A stretch of DNA of 64,000 nucleotides from CAZIXN01 sp039180415 (lineage in GTDB: Bacteria > Planctomycetota > Phycisphaerae > Phycisphaerales > Phycisphaeraceae). A program made the position numbers and the translations under genes. The notes below the pieces were generated by a model, which saw only the letters and a program-made list of their open reading frames with translations, was not told the DNA's origin and did no database searches. The first letter of the stretch is position 1; every line of letters starts with the position of its first letter. Where the stretch lies: positions 8,407 through 72,406 of the forward strand of contig JBCDDH010000006.1 in NCBI GenBank assembly GCA_039180415.1. Direction: 5' to 3'. Positions 15,900 to 24,992 of the stretch are shown piece by piece.

Positions 15900-16963
15900 G
15901 CGGCGTCCGACTCATCGAAGTCACGAAGCACGGCCTGTATTGCGCGGCCGGCGGCTTCCATATCGATCCGTGGCGTCCCGTGGAGCGGGCGGTGGTCACG
16001 CATGCGCACTCGGACCACGCGACGTGGGGCTGCGAGCGCTACCTCACGTCCGATGCCGGTAAGCCCGTGCTGGCCCACCGCGTTCATGCCGGCGCGGACA
16101 TCACCGGCCTGGCGTACGGGCAGGCCACCGAGTTCAACGGCGTGAAGGTGTCGCTGCATCCCGCGGGCCACCTGCTCGGCTCGGCCCAGGTCCGCGTCGA
16201 ACACGCCGGGCGGGTCGAGGTGGTGAGCGGCGACTACAAGGTCGCGCCCGACGGCACGTGCGCCCCGTTTGAGGCCGTGCCCTGCCACCGCTTCGTCACC
16301 GAAAGCACGTTCGGCCTGCCGATCTACCGCTGGGGGCCGGACGAGGCGTGGGCGGACGACCTGCTGGATTGGTGGCGGACCAACGCGGACGTCGGGCAGA
16401 CCACGGTGGTGTTCGCCTACGCGCTGGGCAAGGCACAGCGGGTGTTGCACACGCTGCACGCGCGGGCGGAAGAACACGGTCGGCCGTTGCCGGCGATCGT
16501 GTGCCACGGTTCGGTGCAGCGGTTCAACCAGCTCTACGCCGAGGCGGGCGTGGCGATGCCCACGGCCAGTACGAGCACCGAGGCATCCCGGAAAGCCTGC
16601 AAGGGCCAGGGGCTGGTCGTCGCCCCGCCGTCGGTGTTGGGCACGCCGTGGCTGCGGAAGTTCGCGCCGTACCGCACCGCCTTCGCCTCCGGCTGGATGC
16701 AGATCCGCGGCAACCGGCGGCGGCGCGGCGTCGACCGTGGCTTCGTCGTGTCCGACCACGCCGACTGGCCCGGCCTGCTGCGGACCATCCGCGACACGGG
16801 CTGCGAATCGGTCGGCGTTACGCATGGCTACACGCAGGTTCTGGTCCGCTATCTGCGTGAACAAGGCATGGACGCGGACGTCGTGCCGACGCGCTACGAA
16901 GGCGAGAGCGAAGAAGCTTCGAACCTTAGAGACGCGGGCGATGCGGAGCCGATCGATGACTGA
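15896..16963 (+). CDS. Ligase-associated DNA exonuclease (metallo-beta-lactamase fold)
   Basis: A 355-residue MBL-fold nuclease of the ligase-associated type. The N-terminus reads LYCAAGGFHIDPWRPVERAV, then the metal motif THAHSDH at 35-41. Later elements are HPAGHLLGSAQV near 83-94, a beta-CASP-like middle part with TESTFGLP, and SDHADW near 285. The family belongs to a bacterial set with an ATP-dependent ligase, an Lhr-like helicase and a phosphoesterase, inferred to act in DNA damage response. The start is a GTG whose TGA overlap with the preceding membrane gene is 4 bp. The ligase follows after 60 bp. Confidence 0.9.
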   Translation: MSGVRLIEVTKHGLYCAAGGFHIDPWRPVERAVVTHAHSDHATWGCERYLTSDAGKPVLAHRVHAGADITGLAYGQATEFNGVKVSLHPAGHLLGSAQVRVEHAGRVEVVSGDYKVAPDGTCAPFEAVPCHRFVTESTFGLPIYRWGPDEAWADDLLDWWRTNADVGQTTVVFAYALGKAQRVLHTLHARAEEHGRPLPAIVCHGSVQRFNQLYAEAGVAMPTASTSTEASRKACKGQGLVVAPPSVLGTPWLRKFAPYRTAFASGWMQIRGNRRRRGVDRGFVVSDHADWPGLLRTIRDTGCESVGVTHGYTQVLVRYLREQGMDADVVPTRYEGESEEASNLRDAGDAEPIDD

Positions 16964-17023
16964 TCTGGTTCGCTCGCTTGCGTTGATCTATGCGTTCTTC
17001 GCATTTCCGCGGTTGATTCATCC

Positions 17024-18670
17024 ATGAAGCGATTCACGAACCTCTTTCTCGCCGTCGACCGCACGACGCGTACGACCGAAAAGTCGGCGGCGCTGCGGGC
17101 GTACTTCGAAGAGGCGCCGCCGGAGGATGCGGCGTGGGCGTTGGCGGTGTTGACCGGGAACAAACTGATCCGGCGGCTGTCGTACAAGCGGCTGCGGAGT
17201 TGGGCCGGCGAGGCCACGGGGTACGGCGATTGGTTGTTGAGCGAGTGCCACTCGAGCGTGGGCGACTTGTCGGAGACGCTCGCGTTGATCCTGCCGCCGC
17301 CAAGAAGGCCGGTGGACGACGAGCCGCTGCACCGCGTGATCGAGGACCGCATCCTGCCCCTGCCACAAACCTCGGAAGCCAAGCAACGGCGGCTCGTGCT
17401 GGACGCGTGGGACGCGTTCGGTGGCACGCAGCGGTTCCTGTTTCACAAGCTGATCTCGGGCAATTTTCGGTTCGGCGCCGCGAAGAAGGTGGTCGCGAAC
17501 GCGCTGGCCGATGCGGCGGGGGTCGATCCGGCGGTGATGCAGCACCGGCTGGCGGGCAGGTATACGCCGAGCGTGGCGAATTTTCGGAAGCTTGTGGCTA
17601 CGGAAGCCGAGGGCGCTGCGGCTTCGGGGGGGCGGGGGGACGCGGCGAAGCCGTACCCGTTTTTTCTTGCGCACCAAGTCGAGACCGGCAAGACGATTGA
17701 AGAACAACTCGGCGACGTCCGCGGTTGGCGGGCCGAGTGGAAGTGGGACGGTATCCGGGCGCAGCTGATCCGGCGGGCGGGCCGGACGGTCTTGTGGTCG
17801 CGCGGCGACGAAGTGATCAACGACGCGTTCCCGGAGTTGGTGGCGGCGGGGGCGCTCTTGCCGGAAGGGACCGTGCTGGACGGGGAGGTCTTGGCGTGGG
17901 ACGCCGTCGTCGAGAAGCCGCGCAGCTTCGCGGCGCTGCAGAAGCGGCTCAACCGCAAGCGGGTGGAGCCCACGCTGTTCGGGATGAACGAGGTGGTGTT
18001 CATGGCGTACGACGCGCTGGAGCGTGGCGGCGAAGACCTGCGGCCGCGGACGACCGACGAGCGGCGCGAGGCGTTGGCGATGCTGCTTCCCGGGGACGAG
18101 ACGTTCCGGCTGTCGCCGCGGGTGGAGGCGGCTTCGTGGGACGCGTTGGCGAGCCTCCGGGAAGAGTCGCGGCGGCGGGGCGTGGAGGGCTTGATGCTCA
18201 AGAAGGCCGACGCGGCGTACGGCACCGGGCGCACCGGCAAAGGCAGTTGGTGGAAGTGGAAGGTCGATCCCTACACGGTGGACTGCGTCATGATCTACGC
18301 GCAGCGAGGCACCGGCCGGCGGGCGACGCTGTACACCGATTACACGTTCGCGGTCTGGGACGGCGAGCGCCGCGGGCAAGGCAAGCTGGTCCCGGTGACC
18401 AAGGCGTACTCGGGTTTGACGGACGCAGAGTTCGCCGAGGTGGACAAATTCATCAAGGAGCACAGCACGGGCAAGAAGGGCGCGTTCCGCGAGGTCGAAC
18501 CCGAGCAGGTGTTCGAGATCGCGTTCGAAGGGATCGCGCGGAGCAACCGGCACAGGTCGGGCGTCGCGTTGCGTTTCCCGCGGATGAATCGATGGCGGAC
18601 GGACAAACGGCCCGAGGAGGCGGACACGCTGGCGGACCTGGAACGGCTGATCGGGGACGCCGGAGCATGA
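17024..18670 (+). CDS. ATP-dependent DNA ligase, ligase-associated repair module
   Basis: A 548-residue DNA ligase. An alpha-helical DNA-binding domain fills roughly residues 1-210. The adenylation domain contains the nucleotidyl-Lys motif EWKWDGIRAQLI (Lys240), DGEVLAWD, EGLMLKKADA and a WWKWKVDP motif, followed by an OB domain with the R-x-D/PRFPRMNRWR-type end. It seals nicks using ATP. Its neighbours, the MBL exonuclease and the Lhr-type helicase, define the ligase-associated DNA damage response set, distinct from NHEJ LigD. The helicase ATG overlaps this gene's stop by 4 bp (ATGA), so the two are translationally coupled. An AT-rich in-between stretch precedes the ATG, without a clear Shine-Dalgarno. 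Confidence 0.93.
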   Translation: MKRFTNLFLAVDRTTRTTEKSAALRAYFEEAPPEDAAWALAVLTGNKLIRRLSYKRLRSWAGEATGYGDWLLSECHSSVGDLSETLALILPPPRRPVDDEPLHRVIEDRILPLPQTSEAKQRRLVLDAWDAFGGTQRFLFHKLISGNFRFGAAKKVVANALADAAGVDPAVMQHRLAGRYTPSVANFRKLVATEAEGAAASGGRGDAAKPYPFFLAHQVETGKTIEEQLGDVRGWRAEWKWDGIRAQLIRRAGRTVLWSRGDEVINDAFPELVAAGALLPEGTVLDGEVLAWDAVVEKPRSFAALQKRLNRKRVEPTLFGMNEVVFMAYDALERGGEDLRPRTTDERREALAMLLPGDETFRLSPRVEAASWDALASLREESRRRGVEGLMLKKADAAYGTGRTGKGSWWKWKVDPYTVDCVMIYAQRGTGRRATLYTDYTFAVWDGERRGQGKLVPVTKAYSGLTDAEFAEVDKFIKEHSTGKKGAFREVEPEQVFEIAFEGIARSNRHRSGVALRFPRMNRWRTDKRPEEADTLADLERLIGDAGA

Positions 18671-21153
18671 ACCCGATCGAAGCCTGGTTTCGTGAAACGG
18701 TCGGCGAGCCGTTCGAGTTCCAACGGCGGTGCTGGGAGGCGCAGCTCGCGGGTCGGTCCGGACTGGTGCACGCGCCCACGGGGATGGGCAAGACGCTGAG
18801 CGTGTGGCTTCCCGCGCTGATGCGTTGGTGCGAAGCGCACCCGGACGCGTCGGCGTGGGGGGCCATGGACGCGGTCGGGCCCCGGGTCTTGTGGGTCACG
18901 CCGTTGCGGGCGTTGGCGACCGACACCGAAGAAAACCTGCTCCGGCCGATCCGGGAGTTGGGGTTGCCGTGGACGGTGCAACGGCGGACGGGCGACGTGC
19001 CGCAGAGCGTGAAGAACCAGCAGCGGAAGCGTTTGCCGAGTTGTCTGGTGACGACGCCGGAGTCGCTGAGCGTGCTGCTGAGTTACGCGGACGCGAAAGA
19101 GAAGTTCCGTGGGATACGCGTGGTGGTCGTGGACGAGTGGCACGAGCTGATGAGCACGAAGCGCGGGACGCAGACGGAGCTGGGCTTGGCGCGGCTGCGG
19201 GCGTGGAACCCGGAACTCCAAACCTGGGGGCTGAGCGCGACGCTGGGGAACCTGGACGAGGCGCGGGACACACTGTTGGGCGCGGGCGCTCCGCGCGGAG
19301 AGCTCATCCACGGGCCGGACCACAAGGATTTCGAACTCACCACGCTGCTGCCCGAAAGCATGGAGCGGTTCCCGTGGGCGGGGCACCTGGGGATCCGGTT
19401 GTTGGATCAGGTGGTCGACACGATCGACGCGGCGAGGTCGACGCTGGTGTTCACCAACACGCGCAGCCAGGCGGAGATCTGGTTCGGCCAGATCCAGGCG
19501 GCCCGGCCGGATTGGGTGGGGCAGGTCGCGTTGCACCACGGGAGCATCGAGCGCAAGACCCGCAAGTCGGTGGAAGACCTGCTGCGGTCGGGCGGGCTGA
19601 AGTGCTGCGTGTGCACGTCGTCGCTGGATTTGGGCGTGGACTTTTCGCCGGTGGAGCAGGTGATTCAGATCGCCTCGCCCAAGGGGGTCGCTCGGCTGCT
19701 GCAGCGGGCGGGGCGGAGCGGGCACCGGCCGGGCGCGACGTCGAAGCTGGTGGGGGTGCCGACCAACGCGCTCGAAGTGCTGGACTTCGCCGCGGCGCGG
19801 ACCGCGGCGGAGGCACGGGCGATCGAGTCCCGGCCCCCGCTGGATCGGCCGCTGGACGTGCTAGTGCAGCACCTGGTGACCTGCGCGATGGGCGGCGGCT
19901 TCGAGCGCGACGCGATGTTGGCGGAGGTCAAGACGACGCGGGCGTTTCGGGATTTGAGCGAGCAGGAGTGGGCGTGGTGCCTGGACTTCGTGGTGCGCGG
20001 GGGCGAGCCGCTGAAGGTGTACCCGCAGTTCGCACGCGTCGTGCCCCCGCCCCCGGAAGCAGAGGGCGGCATGTATCGCGTGGGTTCTCCGAAGATCGCA
20101 CGCTTCCACCGCATGGCGATCGGCACGATCACGTCGGACACGGCGATCGTGGTGAAGTTCCAGAACGGTCGGACCTTGGGCACGGTCGAAGAGAGCTTCG
20201 TGGGCTTCCTCAAACCCAAGTCCAAGTTCGTGTTCGCGGGGCACCTGTTGGAGTTAGTAAAGGTCCACCAGATGACCGCGGTCGTGCGGAAGGCCAACGG
20301 CACCAAGGCGCAGGTACCGCGGTGGCAGGGCGGGCGGACGCCGCTGTCCACGCAGTTGGCCGACGCGGTTCGGGGCAAACTCGAGGAGGCAAAAGGCGGA
20401 GTCTTCGCGTCGGAGGAATTGAAAGCGCTCCGCCCTTTGCTGGAACTGCAAGCGGCGTGGTCGATGGTTCCCGGCGAAGGCGAGCTGCTGGTCGAAGCGG
20501 TGCGGACCCGAGACGGGCAGCACCGGTTCATCTATCCGTTGCTGGGACGCACGGTGCACGAGGGGCTGGGGGCGCTTTTGGCGTATCGCTTGACGGAGGC
20601 GTCGCCGAGGACGGTGGTGGTGACGGTCAACGACTACGGCTTAGAGATTCTGAGCCCGGAGCCCTTCGACGACTTGGACGCGGACGGTGGCCGAGGGTGG
20701 CGGGCGCTGCTGACGACCGAGCGGCTGGTGGACGATCTGCTGGCCTGCGTGGACACGGGGCAGCTCGCCCGGCGGCAGTTCCGCGACATCGCCCGGATCG
20801 CGGGCCTGATCAACCCGGGCTACCCCGGGCAGAGCCAGAGCAACCGGCAGCTTCAGGCCAGCAGCGAGCTGTTTTTCGACGTGTTCCGCGACTTCGATCC
20901 GGAAAATCTGCTGTTGGATCAGGCCAAGCGGGAGGTGCTCGAACGGCAGTTGGAAGTCGCCCGGCTGCGGAACGCGCTGGAAACGCTCGGCGACACGGAG
21001 TTGGTCTTCCGCGGGCCGGGCCGGTTGACGCCCCTGGGTTTTCCGCTGTGGGCGGAACGCTTGCGGGAGCAGCACCTGAGCAGCCAGAGCTGGGAAGAGC
21101 GGATCACGCAGATGCTCGGGGCGTTGGAGGCGGAGGCGACGGCGGAGGCCTAG
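18667..21153 (+). CDS. Ligase-associated Lhr-type DEXH-box DNA helicase
   Basis: An 828-residue superfamily 2 helicase. Walker A is APTGMGKT at 36-43, motif Ia WVTPLRALATD follows, motif II is DEWH at 156-159 in the form typical of Lhr-like enzymes, motif III is LSATLGNL, and QRAGRSGHRPGA is motif VI. The C-terminal ~400 residues carry the winged-helix and Lhr-specific domains. Lhr proteins are 3'-5' DNA helicases; this shorter form is the ligase-associated one. It overlaps the ligase gene by 4 bp. The gene ends 65 bp before a phosphatase gene on the same strand. The full motif set makes the call firm. Confidence 0.93.
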   Translation: MNPIEAWFRETVGEPFEFQRRCWEAQLAGRSGLVHAPTGMGKTLSVWLPALMRWCEAHPDASAWGAMDAVGPRVLWVTPLRALATDTEENLLRPIRELGLPWTVQRRTGDVPQSVKNQQRKRLPSCLVTTPESLSVLLSYADAKEKFRGIRVVVVDEWHELMSTKRGTQTELGLARLRAWNPELQTWGLSATLGNLDEARDTLLGAGAPRGELIHGPDHKDFELTTLLPESMERFPWAGHLGIRLLDQVVDTIDAARSTLVFTNTRSQAEIWFGQIQAARPDWVGQVALHHGSIERKTRKSVEDLLRSGGLKCCVCTSSLDLGVDFSPVEQVIQIASPKGVARLLQRAGRSGHRPGATSKLVGVPTNALEVLDFAAARTAAEARAIESRPPLDRPLDVLVQHLVTCAMGGGFERDAMLAEVKTTRAFRDLSEQEWAWCLDFVVRGGEPLKVYPQFARVVPPPPEAEGGMYRVGSPKIARFHRMAIGTITSDTAIVVKFQNGRTLGTVEESFVGFLKPKSKFVFAGHLLELVKVHQMTAVVRKANGTKAQVPRWQGGRTPLSTQLADAVRGKLEEAKGGVFASEELKALRPLLELQAAWSMVPGEGELLVEAVRTRDGQHRFIYPLLGRTVHEGLGALLAYRLTEASPRTVVVTVNDYGLEILSPEPFDDLDADGGRGWRALLTTERLVDDLLACVDTGQLARRQFRDIARIAGLINPGYPGQSQSNRQLQASSELFFDVFRDFDPENLLLDQAKREVLERQLEVARLRNALETLGDTELVFRGPGRLTPLGFPLWAERLREQHLSSQSWEERITQMLGALEAEATAEA

Positions 21154-21218
21154 AGGCCCAGGCGGCGGCCGTGGCGGCTACGCTGGGGTACATCGATTTT
21201 CCCTCGCATGAGGTCGCC

Positions 21219-22823
21219 ATGAAGGGCACGGGTCTGACGGCAAAACTGTTGTGGTTCGGGGCCGGGGTACTGGTGCTGTTGACGTTCGCCCTGCTGTGGC
21301 CGACGCGGACGGCGATGCGGGCCCAGGTGGTCGAAGATTTGCAAAACCAGCTCGCCGCGATCGCGGCGACGGCGGCGTTGCATATCAACGGCGACCGGCA
21401 CGCCGCGGGCGTGTCCGCGCTGCTGGACTCGGCGGCGCAGGGGGGGACGATGGACCCGACGCAGAACGAGGACTTCCGCGCGGTGCAGGGCATGCTGCGG
21501 GTGGTGCGCGACGCCAACGGCCTGGGCGTCACCAGCCAAGGCGTGCCCACCGACGAATACCTCTACACCTTCGCCGTGGACATGGACGCCGGGCTCGAGT
21601 TGGACAACAAACAAACGCTGCGCTTCGGCGTCATGACCCACGCCGACGACGCGCTGTTCGTCGGCGAGCCCTACGAGCTGCACGAGCACCAAGCCCGCGC
21701 GCTGGAGACCGGCCGGGTCGCCGCGAGCAACATCTACACGGACGCGTTCGGCGACTGGATCTCCGCCGCCGCCCCGATCCGTGACGCGCAAGGGCGGATC
21801 GTCGGGCTGCTCGAGGTCACGCAGCCGTCCTACGTGTATTTCGGCCGGTATTTTCGGCTGATCTGGTTCCAGACGTGTGTCGCGCTGCTGACGCTGGTCG
21901 GCGCGGCGCTGCTCGGGTACCTGCTGCTGCGACGCACGGTGCTCTGGCCGATCCGGCAAGTCCGTCGGGGTCTCGAAGCGCTCGGCCGCCGCGACTTCAC
22001 ACACCGCGTCGACATCCAGACCGGCGACGAGTTTCAAGAGCTCGGCGACACCCTCAACAGCCTCGCCGGCCAGCTCAACGCCGCCAAGGTCGTGCAGGCC
22101 GGTTTCGTCCCTCAGTCCGTGCCCAGCGGCGATGGTTATGCGGTGGCTCTGCTCTCCGAGCCCTGCGATGCCACCGGCGGCGACTACGTCGACGCCTTCC
22201 GCCTCGACGATGGCCGCATCGCCGTCCTCATCGCCGACGTCACCGGTCATGGCCTGGGGCCCTCATTGGTGATGGCGTCCTGCCGCGCCGCGCTCCGCGC
22301 CCTGGCCAACACCGACCTCTCTCCCAGCGCGTTGGTCGCCAAGCTCGAACAGCTGCTTGAGGCGGATCTCACCGACGGCAAGTTCATCACCATGCTCTAC
22401 GGCGTGCTCGATCACGACGGCACGTTCACGTACTGCAACGCCGGCCATGCCCCGGCGTTGATCCGCCAGTGCGGCAAAGCCGGGGCGTTGCCGCCGCACC
22501 GCCCGCCGCTGGGGGTGATCATCCCCCCGGTCGAGGGCGAAGCGGGCGAAGCCCGGGTCGCCCTTTGCGACGGCGACCGGATCTTGCTGACCAGCGACGG
22601 CGTCAACGAGGCGATGAACCCCGCCTCGGAGCAACTGGGCACCGCCCCGATGTGCGCGATCCTCGAAGACGTCAAGCTCGACGCCAAGGGCGTGGTGGAT
22701 CGCCTCTGCGAGACCGTACGTGATCATCGCGGCGGCCGGCGAGCCGACGACGACGTGGCGATCCTGTGCGTGGACCGGCCCGCTTGGGCTTCCGGCCCGA
22801 GCGCCACGCACGCGGAGGTATGA
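21219..22823 (+). CDS. Membrane sensor with HAMP and SpoIIE/PP2C-type phosphatase domain
   Basis: A 534-residue RsbU/SpoIIE-like protein. A membrane helix lies at about 8-27, an extracytoplasmic sensor region (cache-like, ending DWISAAAPIRDAQGRIVGL) follows, then a second helix near 215-235. A HAMP segment is next (LWPIRQVRRGLEALGRRDF, DEFQELGDTLNSLAGQL). The phosphatase domain shows GGDYVDAFRLDDGR, IADVTGHGLGPSLVMA and LLTSDGVNEAMN. Such proteins dephosphorylate an RsbV-type anti-anti-sigma factor. A candidate RsbV/RsbW pair lies at 55.8-56.7 kb; pairing is inference. GAGG precedes the ATG, and a TACGCT box lies at 21179-21184. It sits between the helicase and pdeM of the repair module. Confidence 0.9.
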   Translation: MKGTGLTAKLLWFGAGVLVLLTFALLWPTRTAMRAQVVEDLQNQLAAIAATAALHINGDRHAAGVSALLDSAAQGGTMDPTQNEDFRAVQGMLRVVRDANGLGVTSQGVPTDEYLYTFAVDMDAGLELDNKQTLRFGVMTHADDALFVGEPYELHEHQARALETGRVAASNIYTDAFGDWISAAAPIRDAQGRIVGLLEVTQPSYVYFGRYFRLIWFQTCVALLTLVGAALLGYLLLRRTVLWPIRQVRRGLEALGRRDFTHRVDIQTGDEFQELGDTLNSLAGQLNAAKVVQAGFVPQSVPSGDGYAVALLSEPCDATGGDYVDAFRLDDGRIAVLIADVTGHGLGPSLVMASCRAALRALANTDLSPSALVAKLEQLLEADLTDGKFITMLYGVLDHDGTFTYCNAGHAPALIRQCGKAGALPPHRPPLGVIIPPVEGEAGEARVALCDGDRILLTSDGVNEAMNPASEQLGTAPMCAILEDVKLDAKGVVDRLCETVRDHRGGRRADDDVAILCVDRPAWASGPSATHAEV

Positions 22824-23168
22824 ATCTCTGATTTTTGCTTAACACGCATCACGCGGGTCCAGCCTCTTGATTTGCAAGGTGGGATGTACTCATTCCCTAT
22901 CACACCGGTTTGCGAAAACGCGTGCGTGTGATTCTGGCTTTTAGCCAACTCTTCCCATTATCTCGGCCTATTCCTCGGAGGGAAAAGCGGATGCGAACAC
23001 GAAGCAACCGCGAGCGGGTTTCTGCCGGGCCGTAACGCGGGCGGCGTGGGCCGGCCTGATCGGTATGGGTTTGGTCGCCGCGGGGTCGGCGTCTGGTAGA
23101 TTGCTCGGGCGGGGCGCTTCCGCATGAGGCGGCGCGGGGTTTTTGGCGCGGAAAGGAGTCCGCCGGCG
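22824..23168. other. Non-coding gap before pdeM
   Basis: A 345-bp stretch, AT-richer at its left end than its surroundings. A 14-codon open frame (22991-23035) follows a strong GGAGGG, and encodes a very basic peptide; I do not call it a gene. A weak, bulged hairpin at 23114-23135 is followed by GGGGTTTTT and may be a terminator. A TAGATT hexamer lies at 23097-23102 upstream of pdeM. Confidence 0.4.
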
Positions 23169-23858
23169 ATGATCATGAGCAGCACGCTTTTCACGGATTG
23201 GGGCGGACGGCGCTGGGAGCTGCGCTCCGAGCGGGTTTTGGTAGATCACGATTCGCGGACGGTGATTGCCGCCGATCTGCACCTGGGAAAGAGCGATCAT
23301 TTTCGGGCGGCGGGGGTGCCCGTGCCGGACCAAGCCAACGCGGACACGCTCGACCGCTTGGCGACGGTCTGCGAAGCGACGGCGGCGGAGTCGCTGATCG
23401 TGCTCGGGGATTTTTTTCATTCGCGCGACGGCGTCACGGCTGGCCTGATCGAGCGGCTCGCGGCCTGGCGGGAGCGGACGGCGTGGCTGGACGTGTTTAA
23501 CGTGCGGGGGAATCACGATCGCCGAGCCGGCGACCCGCCGAAGCATTTGGGGATCGAGGTCTGGGATCGGCCGGTGCGGGACGGGGACGTGGTGTACGCG
23601 CACGAGCCGGAGGAGCGGGAGGGCGTGTCCGTGTTGTGCGGGCATCTGCACCCCGCGGTCAAGCTCGGCTCCGGGAGCGGTCGTCGCGGAGACCGCATGC
23701 GGTTGCCGTGTTTCGTGTTGGGCGAGCGGTGCGCGGTGTTGCCGGCGTTCGGCGCGTTTACGGGGGCGAAGTGCGTGACGCCGAAGAAGGGGCAACGGAT
23801 TTACGCGGTGGGGCCCGGGCGGGTGGCGGACGTGAGCCGCGCCGTGGTACCGGTTTGA
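23169..23858 (+). CDS. pdeM: Ligase-associated DNA damage response phosphoesterase PdeM
   Basis: A 229-residue calcineurin-like metallophosphoesterase. The metal-binding motifs appear in order: ADLHLGK (35-41), LGDFFHSRDG near 80, VRGNHDRRAG near 112, and CGHLHPAV near 160. The family is the endonuclease/phosphoesterase member of the ligase-associated repair set; the other three members lie 2 kb upstream on the same strand. Here a phosphatase gene separates it from them, so it may be on its own promoter. The ATG at 23169 lies 12 nt after GGAG; an in-frame ATG 6 nt later is an alternative. A longer frame starting at 23124 lacks support. Confidence 0.9.
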   Translation: MIMSSTLFTDWGGRRWELRSERVLVDHDSRTVIAADLHLGKSDHFRAAGVPVPDQANADTLDRLATVCEATAAESLIVLGDFFHSRDGVTAGLIERLAAWRERTAWLDVFNVRGNHDRRAGDPPKHLGIEVWDRPVRDGDVVYAHEPEEREGVSVLCGHLHPAVKLGSGSGRRGDRMRLPCFVLGERCAVLPAFGAFTGAKCVTPKKGQRIYAVGPGRVADVSRAVVPV

Positions 23859-23941
23859 ACGAACGGCATCGCGGAGGGGAGACGCGGCGAGATTCGCAGG
23901 GAGTCGGCACCTAACCTGCGCGTTCTCTGCATGTCTGCGGT

Positions 23942-24445
23942 TTAAATGATTTTGCGGGTCATCGCGCGTTGGATGTCGCGATCGGTTTGTTTTTTCTTGA
24001 GGTCGTGGCGTTTGTCGAACTGCTTTTTGCCGGTGCCGACGCCGAGCTCGAGCTTGATGCGGCCGCGGACGAAGTACATGGCCAGAGGGACCAGGGTGAC
24101 GCCCTTGGTGGAGGCGAGGCCGGCGAACTTGTCGATCTGTCGGCGGTGGGCGAGCAGCCGGCGGGGGCGGCGGGGCGCGTGTTGGCGGTCGCCCGCGTGG
24201 GGGTAGTGGCCGATGTCCACGTTCATCAGCAGCAGCTGCGGGCGGGACTTGGGGTCGGAGCGGTCCTGCTCGACGACGGCGTAACCCTCGGCGAGTTGGA
24301 CGCGGCCCAGGCGGACCGACTTGACCTCGGTGCCGAGCAGCTGGATGCCGCACTCGAGCTTCTCGGTGACGTGATAGTCGTGATGGGCACGCCGATTGGC
24401 AATACGCGGCTCGTAGTTCTGAGGTTGTTGCTTCTTGCGGGCCAT
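23942..24445 (-). CDS. smpB: SsrA-binding protein SmpB
   Basis: A 167-residue SmpB. It binds tmRNA and delivers it to stalled ribosomes in trans-translation. Family features are NRRAHHDYHVTEKLECGIQL at the start, GTEVKSVRLGRVQLAEGYA, IGHYPHAG-type loop, and the basic C-terminal tail with KKQFDKRHDLKKKQTDRDI. A planctomycete-type short insertion (VEQDRSDPKSRPQ) lies at residues ~58-70. No tmRNA gene is visible nearby. The ATG lies 11 nt after a TACGAT hexamer with a purine-poor leader. It is divergent from the DUF6194 gene. Confidence 0.95.
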   Translation of the reverse strand: MARKKQQPQNYEPRIANRRAHHDYHVTEKLECGIQLLGTEVKSVRLGRVQLAEGYAVVEQDRSDPKSRPQLLLMNVDIGHYPHAGDRQHAPRRPRRLLAHRRQIDKFAGLASTKGVTLVPLAMYFVRGRIKLELGVGTGKKQFDKRHDLKKKQTDRDIQRAMTRKII

Positions 24446-24499
24446 GGGGGGCGGCGATCGTAGCCGACTTGTCGATCTTTTCGAGTGTCGGTGTGCAGG

Positions 24500-24505
24500 T
24501 ATGGT
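24500..24505 (+). promoter_or_regulatory. -10-like TATGGT for a leaderless DUF6194 mRNA
   Basis: TATGGT is 6 nt before the ATG at 24512, and helps choose that start over an upstream in-frame codon at 24485. Confidence 0.45.
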
Positions 24506-24511
24506 TGCGTC

Positions 24512-24964
24512 ATGGCCAGCGAACCGATGCGAATGGATGAGGTTCGGGCATACATCGAGGAGACATTCGCGGACTTACGACCGATGGACACGTGGGGCGA
24601 AGTGAGCTTCTTCGTCAACCCGGGCGGGCGGTTGAAGCGGGGCAGATACTTCTGCACGATCAAAGAGCGTGACGGCGAGAACGATTGCGCGTCGGAACTG
24701 GATCGACCCGGCGTGTATCGGGTGAATCTTGGGCTGACCCCGGGTGCATACGAGGCGGAGTTCGGGCCTCGGCCCGCGCGGCCGGCGAAGGGGGGCGTGG
24801 TGGCGCTCGATGTGGATTTCACGGCCCTGGATGTGCCGGGGCCGCACCCGGTATATGCATGGATGGGCTGGGTGAGCGTGCTGAATCCGTCGGCGGGGAC
24901 GTTCGAGAAGATAAAGCCGTGGTTCGACGTTGCATATCGCAAGGCTTGCGACGGGTTGCAGTAA
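24512..24964 (+). CDS. DUF6194 family protein
   Basis: A 150-residue soluble protein. The opening MRMDEVRAYIEETFADLRPM, the FFVNPGGRLKRGRYFCTIKE strand region and SELDRPGVYRVNLGLTP match DUF6194, whose members are small proteins of unknown function, often in isolated contexts. The C-terminal portion YAWMGWVSVLNPS and VDVAYRK-like end fit too. The start at 24512 is taken because it sits 6 nt past a TATGGT box; the next in-frame Met is at residue 6. It is divergent from smpB and converges on mnmE. Confidence 0.75.
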   Translation: MASEPMRMDEVRAYIEETFADLRPMDTWGEVSFFVNPGGRLKRGRYFCTIKERDGENDCASELDRPGVYRVNLGLTPGAYEAEFGPRPARPAKGGVVALDVDFTALDVPGPHPVYAWMGWVSVLNPSAGTFEKIKPWFDVAYRKACDGLQ

Positions 24965-24992
24965 ACGGAGGCGGCGGCGGGTTTCGTGGCGT

